A DNA stretch of 64,000 nt. It comes from Strigamia acuminata. Lineage: Eukaryota > Arthropoda > Chilopoda > Geophilomorpha > Linotaeniidae. The translations under genes and the position numbers were made by a program. The stretch spans positions 41,300,581-41,364,580 of the forward strand of contig OX442314.1 in the NCBI GenBank assembly GCA_949358305.1, read 5' to 3'. The notes under the pieces are model-generated. The model worked only from the letters and a program-made list of their open reading frames with translations. It was not told the origin of the DNA and made no database searches. This document shows, piece by piece, positions 1 to 9,959 of this stretch. Positions within the stretch are counted from its first letter, which is position 1. Each line of letters opens with the position of its first letter.

Positions 1-199
1 AGTTGGACGCCTACCAAAATGCTCAACTTCGCGAGGGTATCAAAGACGTAGCCAGATTCATGCGTCAGCTAGGTGCTAACAATCTGACTCCCGAACAATT
101 AGCATCGTTCCAGCGCAGTATGGTTTCAGGACTTACCAGGATTTTATATCCTGGAGTGTTCGTCAATGATGGACAATCCTTAAAAGAACGATAAATTCA
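1..199 (+). other. Unassigned open frame at window edge
   Basis: A reading frame runs from the window edge to a stop at 192-194, about 63 residues from the first ATG-like position. It is rich in Gln, Arg and Leu and looks helical. I do not recognise it. It lies directly upstream of a LINE reverse-transcriptase fragment on the same strand and could belong to that element or to an unrelated repeat. The 5' part lies outside the window. Confidence 0.2.
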
Positions 200-808
200 A
201 TCAGTATTAATAAGGCTGCAGGCGTGGACGGTGTCCCGGCAGCAGCATTAAGTTAAGTCCTGGAAGCACTTTCAGAAATCTGGCTACGCCTCCTTAACGG
301 CTGCCTCCATCATGGTGCCTTCCCTGATTGCTGGAAACGGGCCAAGGTGGTGTGGCTGCCCAAGGGGGAGGACCGCTATCGTCCCATCTGCCTACTTCCG
401 GTCCTGGGGAAGGTGTTAGATAAACTGCTGAATGGAAGGCTGATCTACTTCTTGGAATCCAGACAGGTGTTGGCGCAGGAACAATTTGGCTTTCGAGCCC
501 AGCGGAGCACCATCCTGCCCATTATGAGATTGACTTCTTTTATTCAAACAGAGCAAACTAGAGCTCGTCACGTAGTGGCAATTCTTTTCGACTTCAGAAA
601 CGCATTTAATGTGGCGTGGCTCACAAAGCTCAGAGAAAAATTAAAGAAGGTGAGCTCATTTCTTGATCAACGTGTAGCGTCTTCTAGCCCCTGTCAGACG
701 GATATAAACATAGGATGTCCCCAGGGTTCCTCACTAGCGCCTACACTATGGAATATCCTCATGGATGACTGGTTTTCCCTCTGGGACAACATGCACATAT
801 ATCTTTCC
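200..808 (+). pseudogene. Non-LTR retrotransposon (R1/I-like LINE) reverse transcriptase fragment
   Basis: The translation shows, in order, the LINE RT hallmarks: an N-K-A-A-G-V-D-G-V-P block near 208-240, W-L-P-K-G and Y-R-P-I-C-L-L-P near 350-400, Q-F-G-F-R near 483, an F-D-F-R-N-A-F-N block near 585-610, and G-C-P-Q-G-S-S-L-A-P near 714-740. These are RT blocks 0 to 4 of the R1/I/Jockey group, which copies its RNA at a nicked target. A TAA interrupts the frame near 252, the F/Y-x-D-D block is missing, and no endonuclease is visible, so this is a truncated dead copy. Clade placement is by motif resemblance only. Confidence 0.75.
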
Positions 809-884
809 TAATGGAATCAGTTGTGCTGTGCGTGGTTTATTTTATTCATTTTTTTTTTCGTTTTCTAGATGACCGAGAGAGAGG

Positions 885-1060
885 ACCAGTTAGCGCGTCG
901 AAGTGCAGGCCGGGGCAGAGCGGCGTAGAGAGGAGTCCACCCGACCTACTAAAGGTGGGCGCCGCCTCTGCCCCACACTCAGCACTCCACACCGGGGCGT
1001 CTCGACCAGCACCCAACCGAGGCGAGTGAATTGCAAATTGATACGATCGTTTAGTTGAAA
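885..1060 (+). repeat. GC-rich dispersed repeat, copy 1 (pairs with 38686-38850)
   Basis: About 160 bases are clearly related to 38686-38850: both contain gcaggccggggcagagcggc, a cctctgcccc segment, a cagcactcc segment and end in aaccgaggnggatnaattgc-like sequence. The first segment (ggggcagagcggcg) is nearly complementary to the later cgnctctgcccc, so each copy can form a stem-loop. A pyrimidine tract followed by ag lies just upstream (about 838-869). Its role is unknown; it may be leader or LTR sequence of an older element family. Confidence 0.55.
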
Positions 1061-1335
1061 ATGGGGGTGACTTTTGGGTCTACACTTATGGATGCCTTAA
1101 AATCCTTACAGCAACCAATTTCATCTTTGAACAATTTAGTATTATTTTCTAAAACATTTTCAAGTGTTAATTTGGTGCCGACTGCATGAATGTTGCTTTG
1201 CTTGAAGTTTTGTAGCAAACCGAGTGACTCCATCCAGTCTCGGCCTAGCAGCGCAACGGCACCGCCCTTAACTAAGGTACCCAAGGTACAGACTTCTTTA
1301 TCTCCTTGATTTTTGGGAAGTCTTGTAAAAATCAC
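1051..1335 (-). pseudogene. Ty3/gypsy pol fragment (protease end to RT start)
   Basis: An open frame of about 94 residues on the minus strand resembles the linker between retropepsin and reverse transcriptase in Ty3/gypsy polyproteins: a G-G-A-V-A-L-L-G-R-D-W-M block (protease C-terminus, ILG-D type) followed by a region ending in L-F-K-D-E-I-G-C, which normally precedes the RT domain. No active-site DTG and no RT palm are present, so it is a short relic. It faces the opposite way to the neighbouring LINE fragment. Confidence 0.6.
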
Positions 1336-1885
1336 AAAAACTGTTTTCCTATCTCGGTGAGATCACTTCCTTATCTTGACGTTCTCGTTAGCGAGCGCCA
1401 AAAGGAGAACTGGCGGAATTCCCTCATTATCCTGGATCTTCGCCTTAACATTTTCGTTCGGAAACTCGATATAGGACATGAGAATGATATAGATGTAATT
1501 TGTTGACCACATAACAACTAACCAAGAGCCAACCCTTCTAACCCACCATACTTTAAAGGAGAAGAAAGTTGCACTAACCCATGTTAGTTAAATGCAATTT
1601 AATTTTTTGAATCCAGACTTTCTTTAAAGTCTACTCACTACCCATGTCTTTCAATCCTGGATCTTAGCCTTTGAAAAATCAAAAACTCGGACCCAGGAAT
1701 AGGACAGACCTGGATAATAATAATAACTCGCGAGCCTGAATATTTAGCAATGCATGTTTTAGCAAGTGAAGAACCATTGCAACTCAATGTAGATGCAGAA
1801 AATAATGATGTCCACTTCAAGTATTGACGAAAATGAAATTCCTGCTAGCAAACACCCTAGTAACTGCCGACCGCCAATCCAGTTG
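1336..1885. other. Intergenic, no recognisable feature
   Basis: AT-rich sequence with only short open frames. I see no domain motif, terminal repeat or RNA gene. Confidence 0.3.
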
Positions 1886-1887
1886 TC

Positions 1888-2045
1888 CCGCAAAATATTT
1901 CGGAAATGTGACGGTTGGTGCGAAGCGAACGACCAACATGGAAAGAAAAATGCATAAATACCACCAACGACATGTAACAAAGAAAGCCGCCAATCACAAA
2001 GAACGCATTGCGCTTCATGATGCCGCAAACGCACCCACTTCGCCA
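1888..2045 (+). pseudogene. Relic of gypsy ORF3 (central region)
   Basis: Translated in two frames, this piece aligns by eye with the central part of ORF3 in elements A and F. The first frame gives N-I-S-E-M then R-L-V-R-S-E-R-P-T-W, matching the N-I-S-E/E-M-R-R-L-V part of F and the E-H-P-T-W part of A. After a frameshift the next frame gives R-H-V-T-K-K-A-A-N-H-K-E-R and D-A-A-N-A, matching the R-A-K-K-H-A-D-H-R-D-R segment of F. An internal TGA and at least one frameshift show it is dead. It extends the number of ORF3-like copies in the window to six. Confidence 0.65.
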
Positions 2046-2335
2046 TTCCATCTTTAAGTAATATAACTAAACTTGATTGTGCTTTACCTGTCAAAGTCCA
2101 ACGTCGACTCCAAGATGTTGGAGATGAAATTATGCCATTAGTTTCACCAGCCAAGATTACACTTTTAGGTAGACTGGGTACTGCTTTGGCTGTATCAAAC
2201 CCATGTAACAAAATAAGAAAACATCCACAAAAAAATAGAAAAATAATAGCCAATCACTCAAAGCTAAGAACACGGCCACAATAATACTGTATAATAAAGT
2301 ACTAGCCAATCACTCAGACCTGAAGACATTCTGTT
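2046..2335 (+). other. Unassigned open stretch
   Basis: The plus frame is open from about 2053 to 2265 and gives a moderately coding-looking peptide, but I recognise no family. It follows the ORF3 relic and could be part of the same decayed element. Confidence 0.15.
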
Positions 2336-2339
2336 ATTT

Positions 2340-2487
2340 GCAAAAAAGATGATGATGGACATTATGTTGAATGCAGGTTATTCGCAAATTGGTGTCACTT
2401 CAGTTGTTTAGGAGTGTCTGGTAATGATGTTGTTAGTATTGCTGTTATAAGAGATAACATTAAGTGGGAGTGTCCTAAATGCAAATG
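2340..2487 (+). pseudogene. PHD-finger-like relic
   Basis: Read from about 2345, the plus frame has the spacing of the second half of a PHD zinc finger: a D-D-G-H-Y-V-E-C segment, then W-C-H-x2-C, about 17 residues, then W-E-C-P-K-C. PHD fingers read histone tails and also occur in some transposon-encoded proteins. The first zinc-binding half is not visible and an unrelated stop-rich region precedes it. Identification rests on Cys/His/Trp spacing only. Confidence 0.4.
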
Positions 2488-2489
2488 GG

Positions 2490-3325
2490 CTAATCATAAA
2501 CCAAAGGGGTTTGTTAATGGTTTTAATAACTGTTGTCACACGCCACGTCGCTCTGTAGATTTCTTAATTTTTTTACTAGGTATTTTAGGCCCATTTAACT
2601 GAAAGTGAACAAGTATTCGGATCGGATTATTATTTGCAAGAGCTACAAACCTATAATCGACTTCTAGGTGAAAGCTTAGACGAAAGTGGAATGTGGAGTA
2701 ATCAATTTTTGCCGGAAGTGCAAACGGAAACGCAGTACGAACTCCACCAACTTCCAACTTCCAACTTCCAAATTATTGTAACATCATGAACCCTCTTACG
2801 TCCTCAATTCCTAAAGAATGAATATCGCGAGGAAGATTTTTTATGCAGATCCTCGCTGGGGAGGGGACGTGTGATGATCCTAGATCACCAAAATTATGTC
2901 TTAAGAGAATTGGTCTTGGACAATGGAACGAAATAGGAATAAAAATCAAATTCATAAAGAGCACTATAAAGAGGTTTCACCATTAACTGAAACTAAAGAT
3001 TTGGATTTGATTTCTAATTTTGTATTAGATTATATGCATCTTGTTTGTTAGGTGTGACAAGACGAATGTTGTCCTATTTGTGCGCATCAAAACACCATTT
3101 TAAATACCGCTTAAGTCAACGAGAAAAGGCTGCAATTTCTTCTAACTTATTAAATATTTCAAAATGCAGACGCCGTGGCCACCACCGAAGAAGCCACCTG
3201 CGCCACCAGAGCATCAGCAGAAGCGGCCGACGAGGTGCGACGGGCGGCTTTGGCCGCGGCCGCGATGGTGACTCGTAACTTAAATTTTTTGTAATTTTGT
3301 AATTTTAATCTTTCGTGTAAATTTT
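2490..3325. other. Intergenic; short repeat and an Ala-rich open stretch
   Basis: There is a small tandem of aacttcc near 2748-2770. A GC-rich island at about 3163-3270 is open in a frame giving an Ala/Glu-rich helical peptide, unlike its AT-rich surroundings, but has no recognised domain. Nothing else was identified. Confidence 0.25.
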
Positions 3326-3328
3326 AAC

Positions 3329-3448
3329 CGTAAACCTAGAGGTTTAGATACACTAGATTACTGGAAGGCTACTGAATTCAGTTTCTTTTTATTATATTCT
3401 GGCATAATTGTGCTTAAAGAAAAACCAAGCGCAGAAGAATTCGTGTGA
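3329..3448 (+). pseudogene. DNA-transposon transposase-domain relic
   Basis: The plus frame gives a peptide with L-D-Y-W-K-A-T-E-F and F-L-L-Y-S-G-I-I-V-L-K, a signature I associate with a large, poorly named transposase family common in invertebrate genomes, where this motif is followed by a long helical domain. Here the frame ends at a TGA after about 38 residues and the rest is lost. The superfamily is not certain. Confidence 0.45.
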
Positions 3449-3449
3449 A

Positions 3450-4186
3450 GAGCGAAGAGCTGGAACAGAGGATAAGCTCTGACTGTCGTCCTTGGACGCG
3501 GAATTGTATAAACGACGGACCACTGGTCCCGATAATTTTTGTTTTTCCCCAGCAGGATTCCATGAGATGCCTGAAAACAAGACATGACCGCAGAGCCAGT
3601 GCGAGTTGTTTAGTAGCTTTGTAATTTATTTATGTTTTCACTTTCACCACTACATTTTCCCTACACAGCAGCAGACAACTGGTTGATCGTGAGCACGGCA
3701 TTTGGTCTACGGGATCAAAATCAAGCAAACCGAAATAATGGTTGGCTTAATTTCCGGCATAACCATCCACGATTTGATGAATTTGGGGTACGAGATTTCG
3801 TCGAACGAGCTGAAATGATTTGGAAGTACAACCGACCCCTAGCAGATGCCACAGATGCCCGGCAAAGAAGCTATCTGAGGTTTCCCGTGCTCCGAGAACC
3901 TCGCGGCCGTGGGTCTAGGTCAGGTCCCGGCTGTTGTATATGTTATTTATTTCTTTATTTTTTGTTTTTGTTTTCGGCCAGTCTAGGCTTGGGTGTTTCC
4001 TGTGTTCCCATGTTTGTTGCGAACATCCTGGACCAACGGTGTTGTAGTCTTCGGACAGACAGCACCGAAGGTCGGCGCCGGTAACTCGACAATGTTGTGG
4101 TCTTCGACTGACATCGTTGTTGTGCTTGCCTCGATTTGCGTGTCCCCGTTGGTGTTGTGTGTGGCCCCTATACCCCACTTTTTTTC
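3450..4186 (+). other. Unassigned region with a possible exon (about 3676-3927)
   Basis: An open frame from 3632 covers about 100 plausible residues (Arg/Asn-rich, with a W-L-N-F-R-H-N-H-P-R-F-D block). It is bounded upstream by a pyrimidine tract ending in acag (about 3665-3675) and downstream by a gtatat donor-like site near 3935. I do not recognise the protein. It may belong to the gypsy-type 3' end just downstream. Confidence 0.25.
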
Positions 4187-4208
4187 GGGGGGGGGGGGGG
4201 GGGGGAGA
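4187..4208 (+). promoter_or_regulatory. Polypurine-tract-like G run before an LTR-like start
   Basis: A run of 19 G followed by aga directly precedes tgtgac at 4209. Element A has the same arrangement (agggggggg, aga, then the LTR start tgtgacc at 20371) and F has a close variant. I infer this is the expanded polypurine tract of a lost relative, with the first 80 or so bases of its 3' LTR (from 4209) surviving. The G run could also be a simple homopolymer expansion. Confidence 0.4.
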
Positions 4209-4447
4209 TGTGACTACTTGGCCACCAGGGTGACCTGCGGCACTGCCACACACCGCCATACTGTTATGAATATCAAATAACGGTATTAGGTTTAATGCGA
4301 TCATATGCATCCTCACGATTATACATTGAGCGGATGTATGAAAAAACAAAAAAAGGATGTTCGCTCCAAATATGGTAGGAGCGTCACCACGTGATACAAA
4401 AACATATTACACAAACTGTACGACCAACGACATAAAGTGATGATTTT

Positions 4448-5117
4448 TAAGCTTGTTAACGGATCGGATTGGATCGGATTTCTGGCCAATCCGCATCCGA
4501 TCCGAAAATAGTGCGGATCGAAAAATGCGGATCCGATCCGATCCGCATTCCCTGATTGGCCTATCCGATCCGATCCAATCCGATCCGCAATCAATCCGCG
4601 GATTGCGGATCAAATGCGGATGCTTTTTTTTTTTTTTTTTTTTTTTGCCTAAAAATGATTAAATTTCCCTTTCAAATCAACTAAAAATCGAGAAAATAAA
4701 CAAAAAAATGCCGAACTGGCGCACGCAGCGAACAGCGACGAACAAACGATCAAAAAAGGCCTATAACCGACCGGGCGAATAAACACCCGATTCGGTTTTA
4801 GGCCTTTTTGGTCATTTGTTCGTCGCTACGTGCGCCGGTTAGGCTTTTTTTGTTATATTTTCTCGATTTTAAGTCATTTTTAAAGGTTCTTTTAATTGTT
4901 ATTTCAATAATAACAATTAAAAAACATTTGCGGATTGTTCGGATCAATCCGCGGATGAACGGATTTCCATCCGCGGATTTAGCGTGCGGATTGAGCGCTC
5001 ATCCGATCCGCAATTAAAATGGCGGTCGGATGGTTTGCTCCGATCCGCATCCGCATCCGATCCGATCCGATCCGATCCGCGGATATGCAGATCAGAACCG
5101 ATCCGTTAACAAGCTTA
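4448..5117. mobile_element. hAT-like non-autonomous foldback element, 670 bp
   Basis: The ends are inverted (taagcttgttaacggatcgg at the left, its complement at the right) and are flanked by an 8-bp direct duplication, atgatttt, at 4440-4447 and 5118-5125. Eight bases is the hAT target-site length. Inside are arrays of ggatcggatc-type units in opposite orientation (4460-4620 and 4925-5100). A central palindrome at about 4705-4850 also occurs, so nearly the whole element can fold on itself. There is no transposase. A poly-T tract lies at 4624-4646. Confidence 0.7.
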
Positions 5118-5125
5118 ATGATTTT

Positions 5126-5517
5126 ACATCAAACATTCCAAACACAAACGGCCTCAAAGGTCATTCCCTTTGTGGGTGATTGACCTAGCCTGGGGGTGGA
5201 GGGAGTGGAGTGGTGTGGTGAGGAGAGGAGTGGAGAGAGAGAGTAGCACTGGACACGGACTGAGAAGGACGTCTGTACTGTTGCTGAGGAGGAGAAGGTA
5301 TTAATCAAAGGGACAAGACGTGTCCTGGGTTGGACTCTGTACTCCTCACCATTCACCACGTTGATACTCAGTGCTGTGGCGGATTCCATAGCGCAGCCTC
5401 CATGAGCGGATACGTGGGTTGTAGGTGTGTAAGACACGAATGTTTAGTCGAATGTTTAGCAGGCACAATGTAAGCTACTCAACCAAACGTTCCATACCAA
5501 CGTAAAGTTGGTATGGT
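5126..5517. other. Intergenic; purine-rich tract and small palindrome
   Basis: A gt/ga-rich stretch lies at about 5195-5250. A short inverted repeat around 5490-5520 (ccataccaac with gttggtatgg) could form a hairpin. A related motif, caaccaaacgtcccatacca, recurs at about 6190-6212, so the two sites are diverged copies of one repeat. No gene seen. Confidence 0.35.
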
Positions 5518-5943
5518 ATGGAATGCCTTAGCATTCAACGCCCTTACTCAGGATTGGGGCAAAGGAATTCCATATGCTTTTCCCCCATTTTCTTTAATTT
5601 CTGTATGTTTGCAAAAACTAAAGGATTCTTCGCTTTCTCGACAGGACTTCATTGTAATCGCTTCAGTCTGGCCAACCCAACCCTGGTTTCTAATGCTGTG
5701 GAAGTTCTCAGCAGTAAGTCTTTGTCTTCTTCTTCTTCTTTCAGTTCCAAATCTCATCCTCAACCCGCTGGAAGAATCACACCCATTGGTGCAAAACCGT
5801 TCACTCCGTCTAGCCGCTTGGAAGCTATCTCCGCTCAGTTCCAAAAGGAAGAATTATCAGAAGTTGTTAGTTTGCTGGGAAACTTTAAGAAGGGCTCCCT
5901 CTTGCTAAACCTATCAGCGAGCTGCAAACCACAAAAGCAATGA
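5518..5943 (+). CDS. Unidentified open frame, possibly part of a DIRS-like relic
   Basis: A 141-codon open frame begins with ATG at 5518. It contains a low-complexity Ser run (about residues 67-82) and a predicted helical C-terminal third. No domain is recognised. It lies about 300 bases upstream of an RT fragment on the same strand, so it could be the leading ORF of the same element, but this is inference from position only. A second overlapping frame (5513-5908) shows the region is simply stop-poor, which lowers confidence. Confidence 0.25.
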   Translation: MECLSIQRPYSGLGQRNSICFSPIFFNFCMFAKTKGFFAFSTGLHCNRFSLANPTLVSNAVEVLSSKSLSSSSSFSSKSHPQPAGRITPIGAKPFTPSSRLEAISAQFQKEELSEVVSLLGNFKKGSLLLNLSASCKPQKQ

Positions 5944-6217
5944 ATGCACCAAGTACATTGGATGCTGCTACATGTGCTGTGCGTGGTTGCTTAGATTTTT
6001 TACCGTTTTGGCTTGTAATTCTTAAGGATGCAATAAATTTGCTTAAACCCAACCAATTCATAGATTCATTACGAATACATCCAATATTTATTCTTTATTT
6101 ATTTTATTCAATGAGCCAGGTATTTGCAATTTGAATGGATTAGCAAAAAGGGAACAGTACGTACTTTCAAAGCAGGCACAATGCAAGCTACACAACCAAA
6201 CGTCCCATACCAAGGTA

Positions 6218-6336
6218 ATGTTCAAAATTGATTTGACCAACGCTTTTCACCTTTTAGTGATAAAAGAAGAATTCAAGAAGTTTGTCCGCTTTTTATGGCA
6301 GGGCCAACTCTACGAATATCAAGTCATGCCCATGGG
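6218..6336 (+). pseudogene. DIRS-like reverse transcriptase fragment
   Basis: The frame gives F-K-I-D-L-T-N-A-F-H, then K-F-V-R-F-L-W-Q-G and Y-E-Y-Q-V-M-P-M-G. This order (K-x-D-L-x-x-A-[FY]-H ... R-F-x-W-x-G ... M-P-x-G) is typical of the first RT palm blocks in DIRS-type tyrosine-recombinase retroelements. It stops abruptly at 6336, where a copy of repeat R begins. The catalytic D-D box is absent. Confidence 0.5.
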
Positions 6337-6598
6337 AAGAGTAAACAACAGAATCTGCATCAATTCAGTGATTGACCTCAATAGTTTTGGTAAAAGGTCA
6401 TTCAGTTAAGCAGAAATCTAAAGGTGTTGGAAATAGCAAATTCGAATGTGTGCACCATTAAAAATACAGAATAGCGAAAAGAAAAATGTATTTTTCTCAG
6501 GAAAATAAGGATTACTCCGGGGAGAATTTGTATAATCTCTTCATAAGAAATAGTCAGCAAAAATTAAGTTCAAGCACAAATATTAAGAAACTACAGCA
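6337..6598 (+). repeat. Repeat R, copy 3 (partial, about 262 bp)
   Basis: From aagagtaaacaacagaatct to aatattaagaaactac this is nearly the same as 10425-10680 and 42097-42361. Only the middle of R is present. Its left edge cuts into the DIRS-like RT fragment, so either this piece is itself a mobile unit inside R or it was left by deletion. Confidence 0.8.
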
Positions 6599-6599
6599 A

Positions 6600-7500
6600 T
6601 CAAGTCGACGAACAAGAGAGACAAGGAACCGCCGGAGTAGTGTCCTCCCTCTTCCTTGTGCGCACCGCCCGACCTTCCGGCGAAGCGTCGACAACGTCCG
6701 AACACGCGGAGACCTAACGTCAGAGCCGAGTTTGTGTCATCGTCCAGTTGCGAGACGATTCGCAACACAGTACAGGCCTCACTGGGTGGCCTCCATCAAT
6801 GGATAGGCTATGGTTCTTTGCATGGCAGTTGTATGCACTATGGACCACCGAATGCTCATGCCCTGAAATGATCGCAGAATTTTGGATTGAGCTCATTTTG
6901 TTTGTGTAAGCGAGGCTTTCGTGCTGATCGTGGGCACTATCCAAGGATGGCCAGCAACATCGGACACGACCATGCATGCTCACATCCTTGTTATGCGGGT
7001 GTATGAACTGAATGAGCTCAAGATCATCAGTCGGAGCACCAAGAAAAGAATTGGAGAGGGTTTCAAAGGATGTTTTAGGAGTCAACTGAGTCATTGAAGT
7101 TTTTCTAAGATTGACATTGGCCATTATTGCTTTGACTACGAATTTAACTGTTCCTATAACTTCATACAGACAAACTGTGAATTCCATATTGCCACAACTG
7201 AGTTTCACCAAATATGTGGTGTGCAGTTGGCAAAATTTTGACAAAAAGATTTTTGGATTTGGCTTTTTTCCTTTAAAAATATCACAAGCTTTCCGGAGAT
7301 GCATTCTGTTTGGTGAAGAATACCCAACACAAAAATGTTTATTAGAGTCCTTTCTGAATTTTATTAGAAAAAGCAAAGCTGGTGATATAATTAAAAAAGC
7401 TTTTGTGGCGTGACTCTGGTACAGCATGCTAGTCAAGATAACACAGCTCTGCAAAAAACGCAAACCACTCACTCCAGCCCAACGGAAGAAATGGAATCAA
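6600..7500. other. Unassigned; open on both strands
   Basis: A minus-strand frame without stops runs for 250 codons (6720-7472), and a plus frame is open at 7111-7413. Neither shows a domain. The plus peptide, with a Trp and alternating Lys/Phe pattern, looks slightly more protein-like. I infer a decayed coding sequence of unknown strand and make no gene call. Confidence 0.2.
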
Positions 7501-8185
7501 GCCGATAGTTTATGTTTTTGATATTTTCAATATTTTCCAATTTTTGAAACAAAATATTAGATTTTTTCAAAGGAAATGTACGAATTTTAAAAAGAAGTAA
7601 CAGCTAAAAAATTGAAGTTGCAAACACTCTAAACACTCCATAGTAAATCCATAGTTAATTTATAATTTTCTCTCCAAAAAAGTTGTCTACCACTAATGGT
7701 TCTTTACATACCGGTAAATTCATATAGCGTTTAGGGAAATAATAGAATTAAATTTGTTAGATACCCGTATTGTAAGATTGATGTTGTTGTCCATATGACA
7801 TTTGGGTGAAATTAAGTAATTATAAAATATTATTTGGCACATTTTTCAACATTTTATTCAGTATTTGCCCTGCACCTGTTAGTGCTCTCGGCTAATAAGA
7901 TTCTGCAAGAACTGCGAATTTTTGTATGGAATAGAAATCATTACACCAAACATGGACTTAAGCTTACATTGCCATTTAATTGAATGTGTAAAAGATTTTG
8001 GGCCCGCTTATGCCTTTTGGTTGTTTAATTTTGAAAGGTGTTTAAATTAATATTATTTTAAGAAAAATGTATATAGTTACGTTCCGGTTATATATTTTTT
8101 CAGATATAATGGAATTTTGTGTGAACCAACCAACAAACGTGATGCAAAAACCGATCTCGAGCGGAAACGCAAAATCCGCACATAT
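7501..8185. other. AT-rich intergenic, nothing recognised
   Basis: Strongly AT-rich sequence with no motif, terminal repeat or RNA gene visible to me. Confidence 0.3.
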
Positions 8186-8186
8186 A

Positions 8187-8690
8187 CGTGCAGAAGTTGG
8201 AGCGCATCATTGGAGACACTTACCAACACATGATGGCGCACATTGTCGATTTACGAGAACGAGTGAAAAACAAGAAAATTGACGGACAATTTTAAGATTT
8301 TCGAGTCAACGATCTTGCATGGCGTGAAAGTCACGTATTTTCAAGTGCTCAGCAAGGAATTTCGGCGGGAATTGCTGACAAACGTACAGGACCATACGTC
8401 ATTGTACAAATTCATCAAGGAGGCGCGGCAAAATTGAAGAAAAAAGAAAGATAACAAAATTTTCAATTCAATTCATTTAACGGAGTTGACCCCATATTTT
8501 CCCAAATTTAATCAGGAAATATGGAAAGAACACCAATCGGCAAGCAATACCAATGCTGAAGTGGTCAACACGCTTTATGCCGAGGTCGTGATCCCTATAC
8601 AAGACGAGACAGCGCCTGTAGAAGTCAATGGCGCGCATTCCACATCAGAGTTTGAAGTTCAAGCCACTCCATTCCCACCTGTTGTGTATT
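8187..8690 (+). pseudogene. Gypsy pol C-terminal relic (integrase end), B-like
   Basis: This aligns by eye with the C-terminus of element B's pol. The piece D-L-A-W-R-E-S-H-V-F-S-S-A, then I-S-A-G-I-A-D-K-R-T-G-P-Y-V-I-V corresponds to B's D-L-V-W-K-Q-T-H-I-L-S-C-A, I-S-A-G-L-A-E-K-R-D-G-P-W-E-I-V, the GPY/F-type module after the integrase core. Further on, L-T-P-Y-F-P-K-F-N-Q-E-I-W-K with A-S-N-T matches B's tail. A TAA near 8282 and a frame change near 8450 show decay. It is followed by an ORF3 relic at 9983, in the normal pol-ORF3 order, with an insertion between. Confidence 0.75.
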
Positions 8691-8856
8691 TTATCAATGT
8701 TGCACAGCATTATTACGTCTGTTATGCAATTGTAATCATAGGTCTGAAAATTGTATGGTATATTGACTTAATAATGTATTGATTGCGATTGAATTGAAGT
8801 GTATTCATTGTTATTTTCCTGTACATGATGTTTCCGTGGTCTGATATATTAATGTA

Positions 8857-8879
8857 TTGTTACGTGGATCCAGGGTGCC
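8857..8879 (+). repeat. Left copy of 23-bp direct repeat flanking the 9101 ORF
   Basis: ttgttacgtggatcc followed by agggtgcc here, and by tgagtgcc at 9960-9982: 21 of 23 bases match. The pair brackets about 1.1 kb that interrupts a gypsy relic, so it looks like an aged target-site duplication. Confidence 0.55.
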
Positions 8880-9100
8880 AATCAGTTTTCTTTACACTAG
8901 GACGTACCCCTGAACACAAAGAATATTCTTGAGTTTGTAGTCGTACTAGTTTTAAATAATCATTGTTGCAAAGTCAATTAATCCTCATCAGATTATTTTT
9001 GTTTGGAATTACATTTTACTTAATAATCCTTAAAAATCATTTTTTTCATTAATTTTTTTCATCATTTTCATTAAGCTTTTCATCTTTCAAAACATCCAAT

Positions 9101-9959
9101 ATGAATCTAGGCACACAAGCGTACGCCTCTCAACAACACAAATTAGTTTTAGAATATGTGGAAACTCACAACCCTGATCCAGACGCATTAGCATTAAATT
9201 TTACAATTGCTAGAGACGTGTATGGTGCAGACCGGCAACTCTGGGCAGATTATCGAACTGCAAAAAATGCATGGGTTGATGGTGCGCCACAAGTGACAGT
9301 GCAGTATGCAAACGCCATTTCTAATTCTGCTATTGCTATTCGAACAGGCACACATCCAGATACTGTTCTCACTCAAAACCAAATTGAGGTGCTTTTAACA
9401 AGAACTCCTGATGGCAGCACAGGAGAGTTATTGAACTTGGCTGCATTGGTTAGAGATAAGATGAAAAAGGGCATTGGCAGACAAGCAGGTGATTCTGCTG
9501 CAATGAGAAGGAATCTTATTGGAGAAATTGAAAACGCCAGAGTTTCAGGTTACTTTCCAGCTAAACGGTCTGCTCGTAATAAAGCCTGGAGAGCTAACCA
9601 ATGGGGGTTAACCAATGGATTTGCAGACATTAAAGGATTAATTGATCATAGGCCAGGTGATGGTTTGCTCGATGCAGCTCAGTGAGACCCAATTAAGGCT
9701 GTCATTAATGCTGCTCTAAATGATGCCATTGTTGGTGTGAATCAAGTTGGAGGTTTAGCGAACAAGTTTAGAGTTGATTATCTGATATGCACAATTTCGC
9801 ATTTCAAAACCACTCTGAAAAATGATGCTACTTTCGAAAATTTTATCAAAATGTGCAGGATGGTATCTGCTTTCACCCGCAACCAACATATAGGGTTAGC
9901 AGAATGGAATGCGTTTGTTGCATCAGTACCTGCTAATATTTGCCCTGCATCTCCACCAT
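9101..9959 (+). pseudogene. Unidentified inserted ORF with one in-frame TGA
   Basis: The frame opens with ATG at 9101 and is interrupted only by TGA at 9683-9685. The same frame stays open afterwards to the right-hand repeat, about 285 codons in all. The protein is mostly helical in look (many Ala, Asn, Asp), without signal peptide or membrane segment. I do not recognise the family. The absence of introns and the flanking 23-bp direct repeats suggest a reverse-transcribed insertion. An endogenised viral structural gene or a processed host pseudogene would both fit; I cannot decide. No poly(A) tail is seen, so a 3'-truncated copy must be assumed if LINE machinery was used. Confidence 0.45.

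Noticed and set aside
6720-7472. Minus-strand 250-codon open frame
   Set aside because: No recognisable domain, low-complexity hydrophobic start and a competing plus-strand frame. Left as unassigned, not called a gene.
9683-9685. In-frame TGA read as selenocysteine or programmed readthrough
   Set aside because: No SECIS-like hairpin or readthrough context noticed, and the neighbouring elements are decayed; a plain mutation is simpler.
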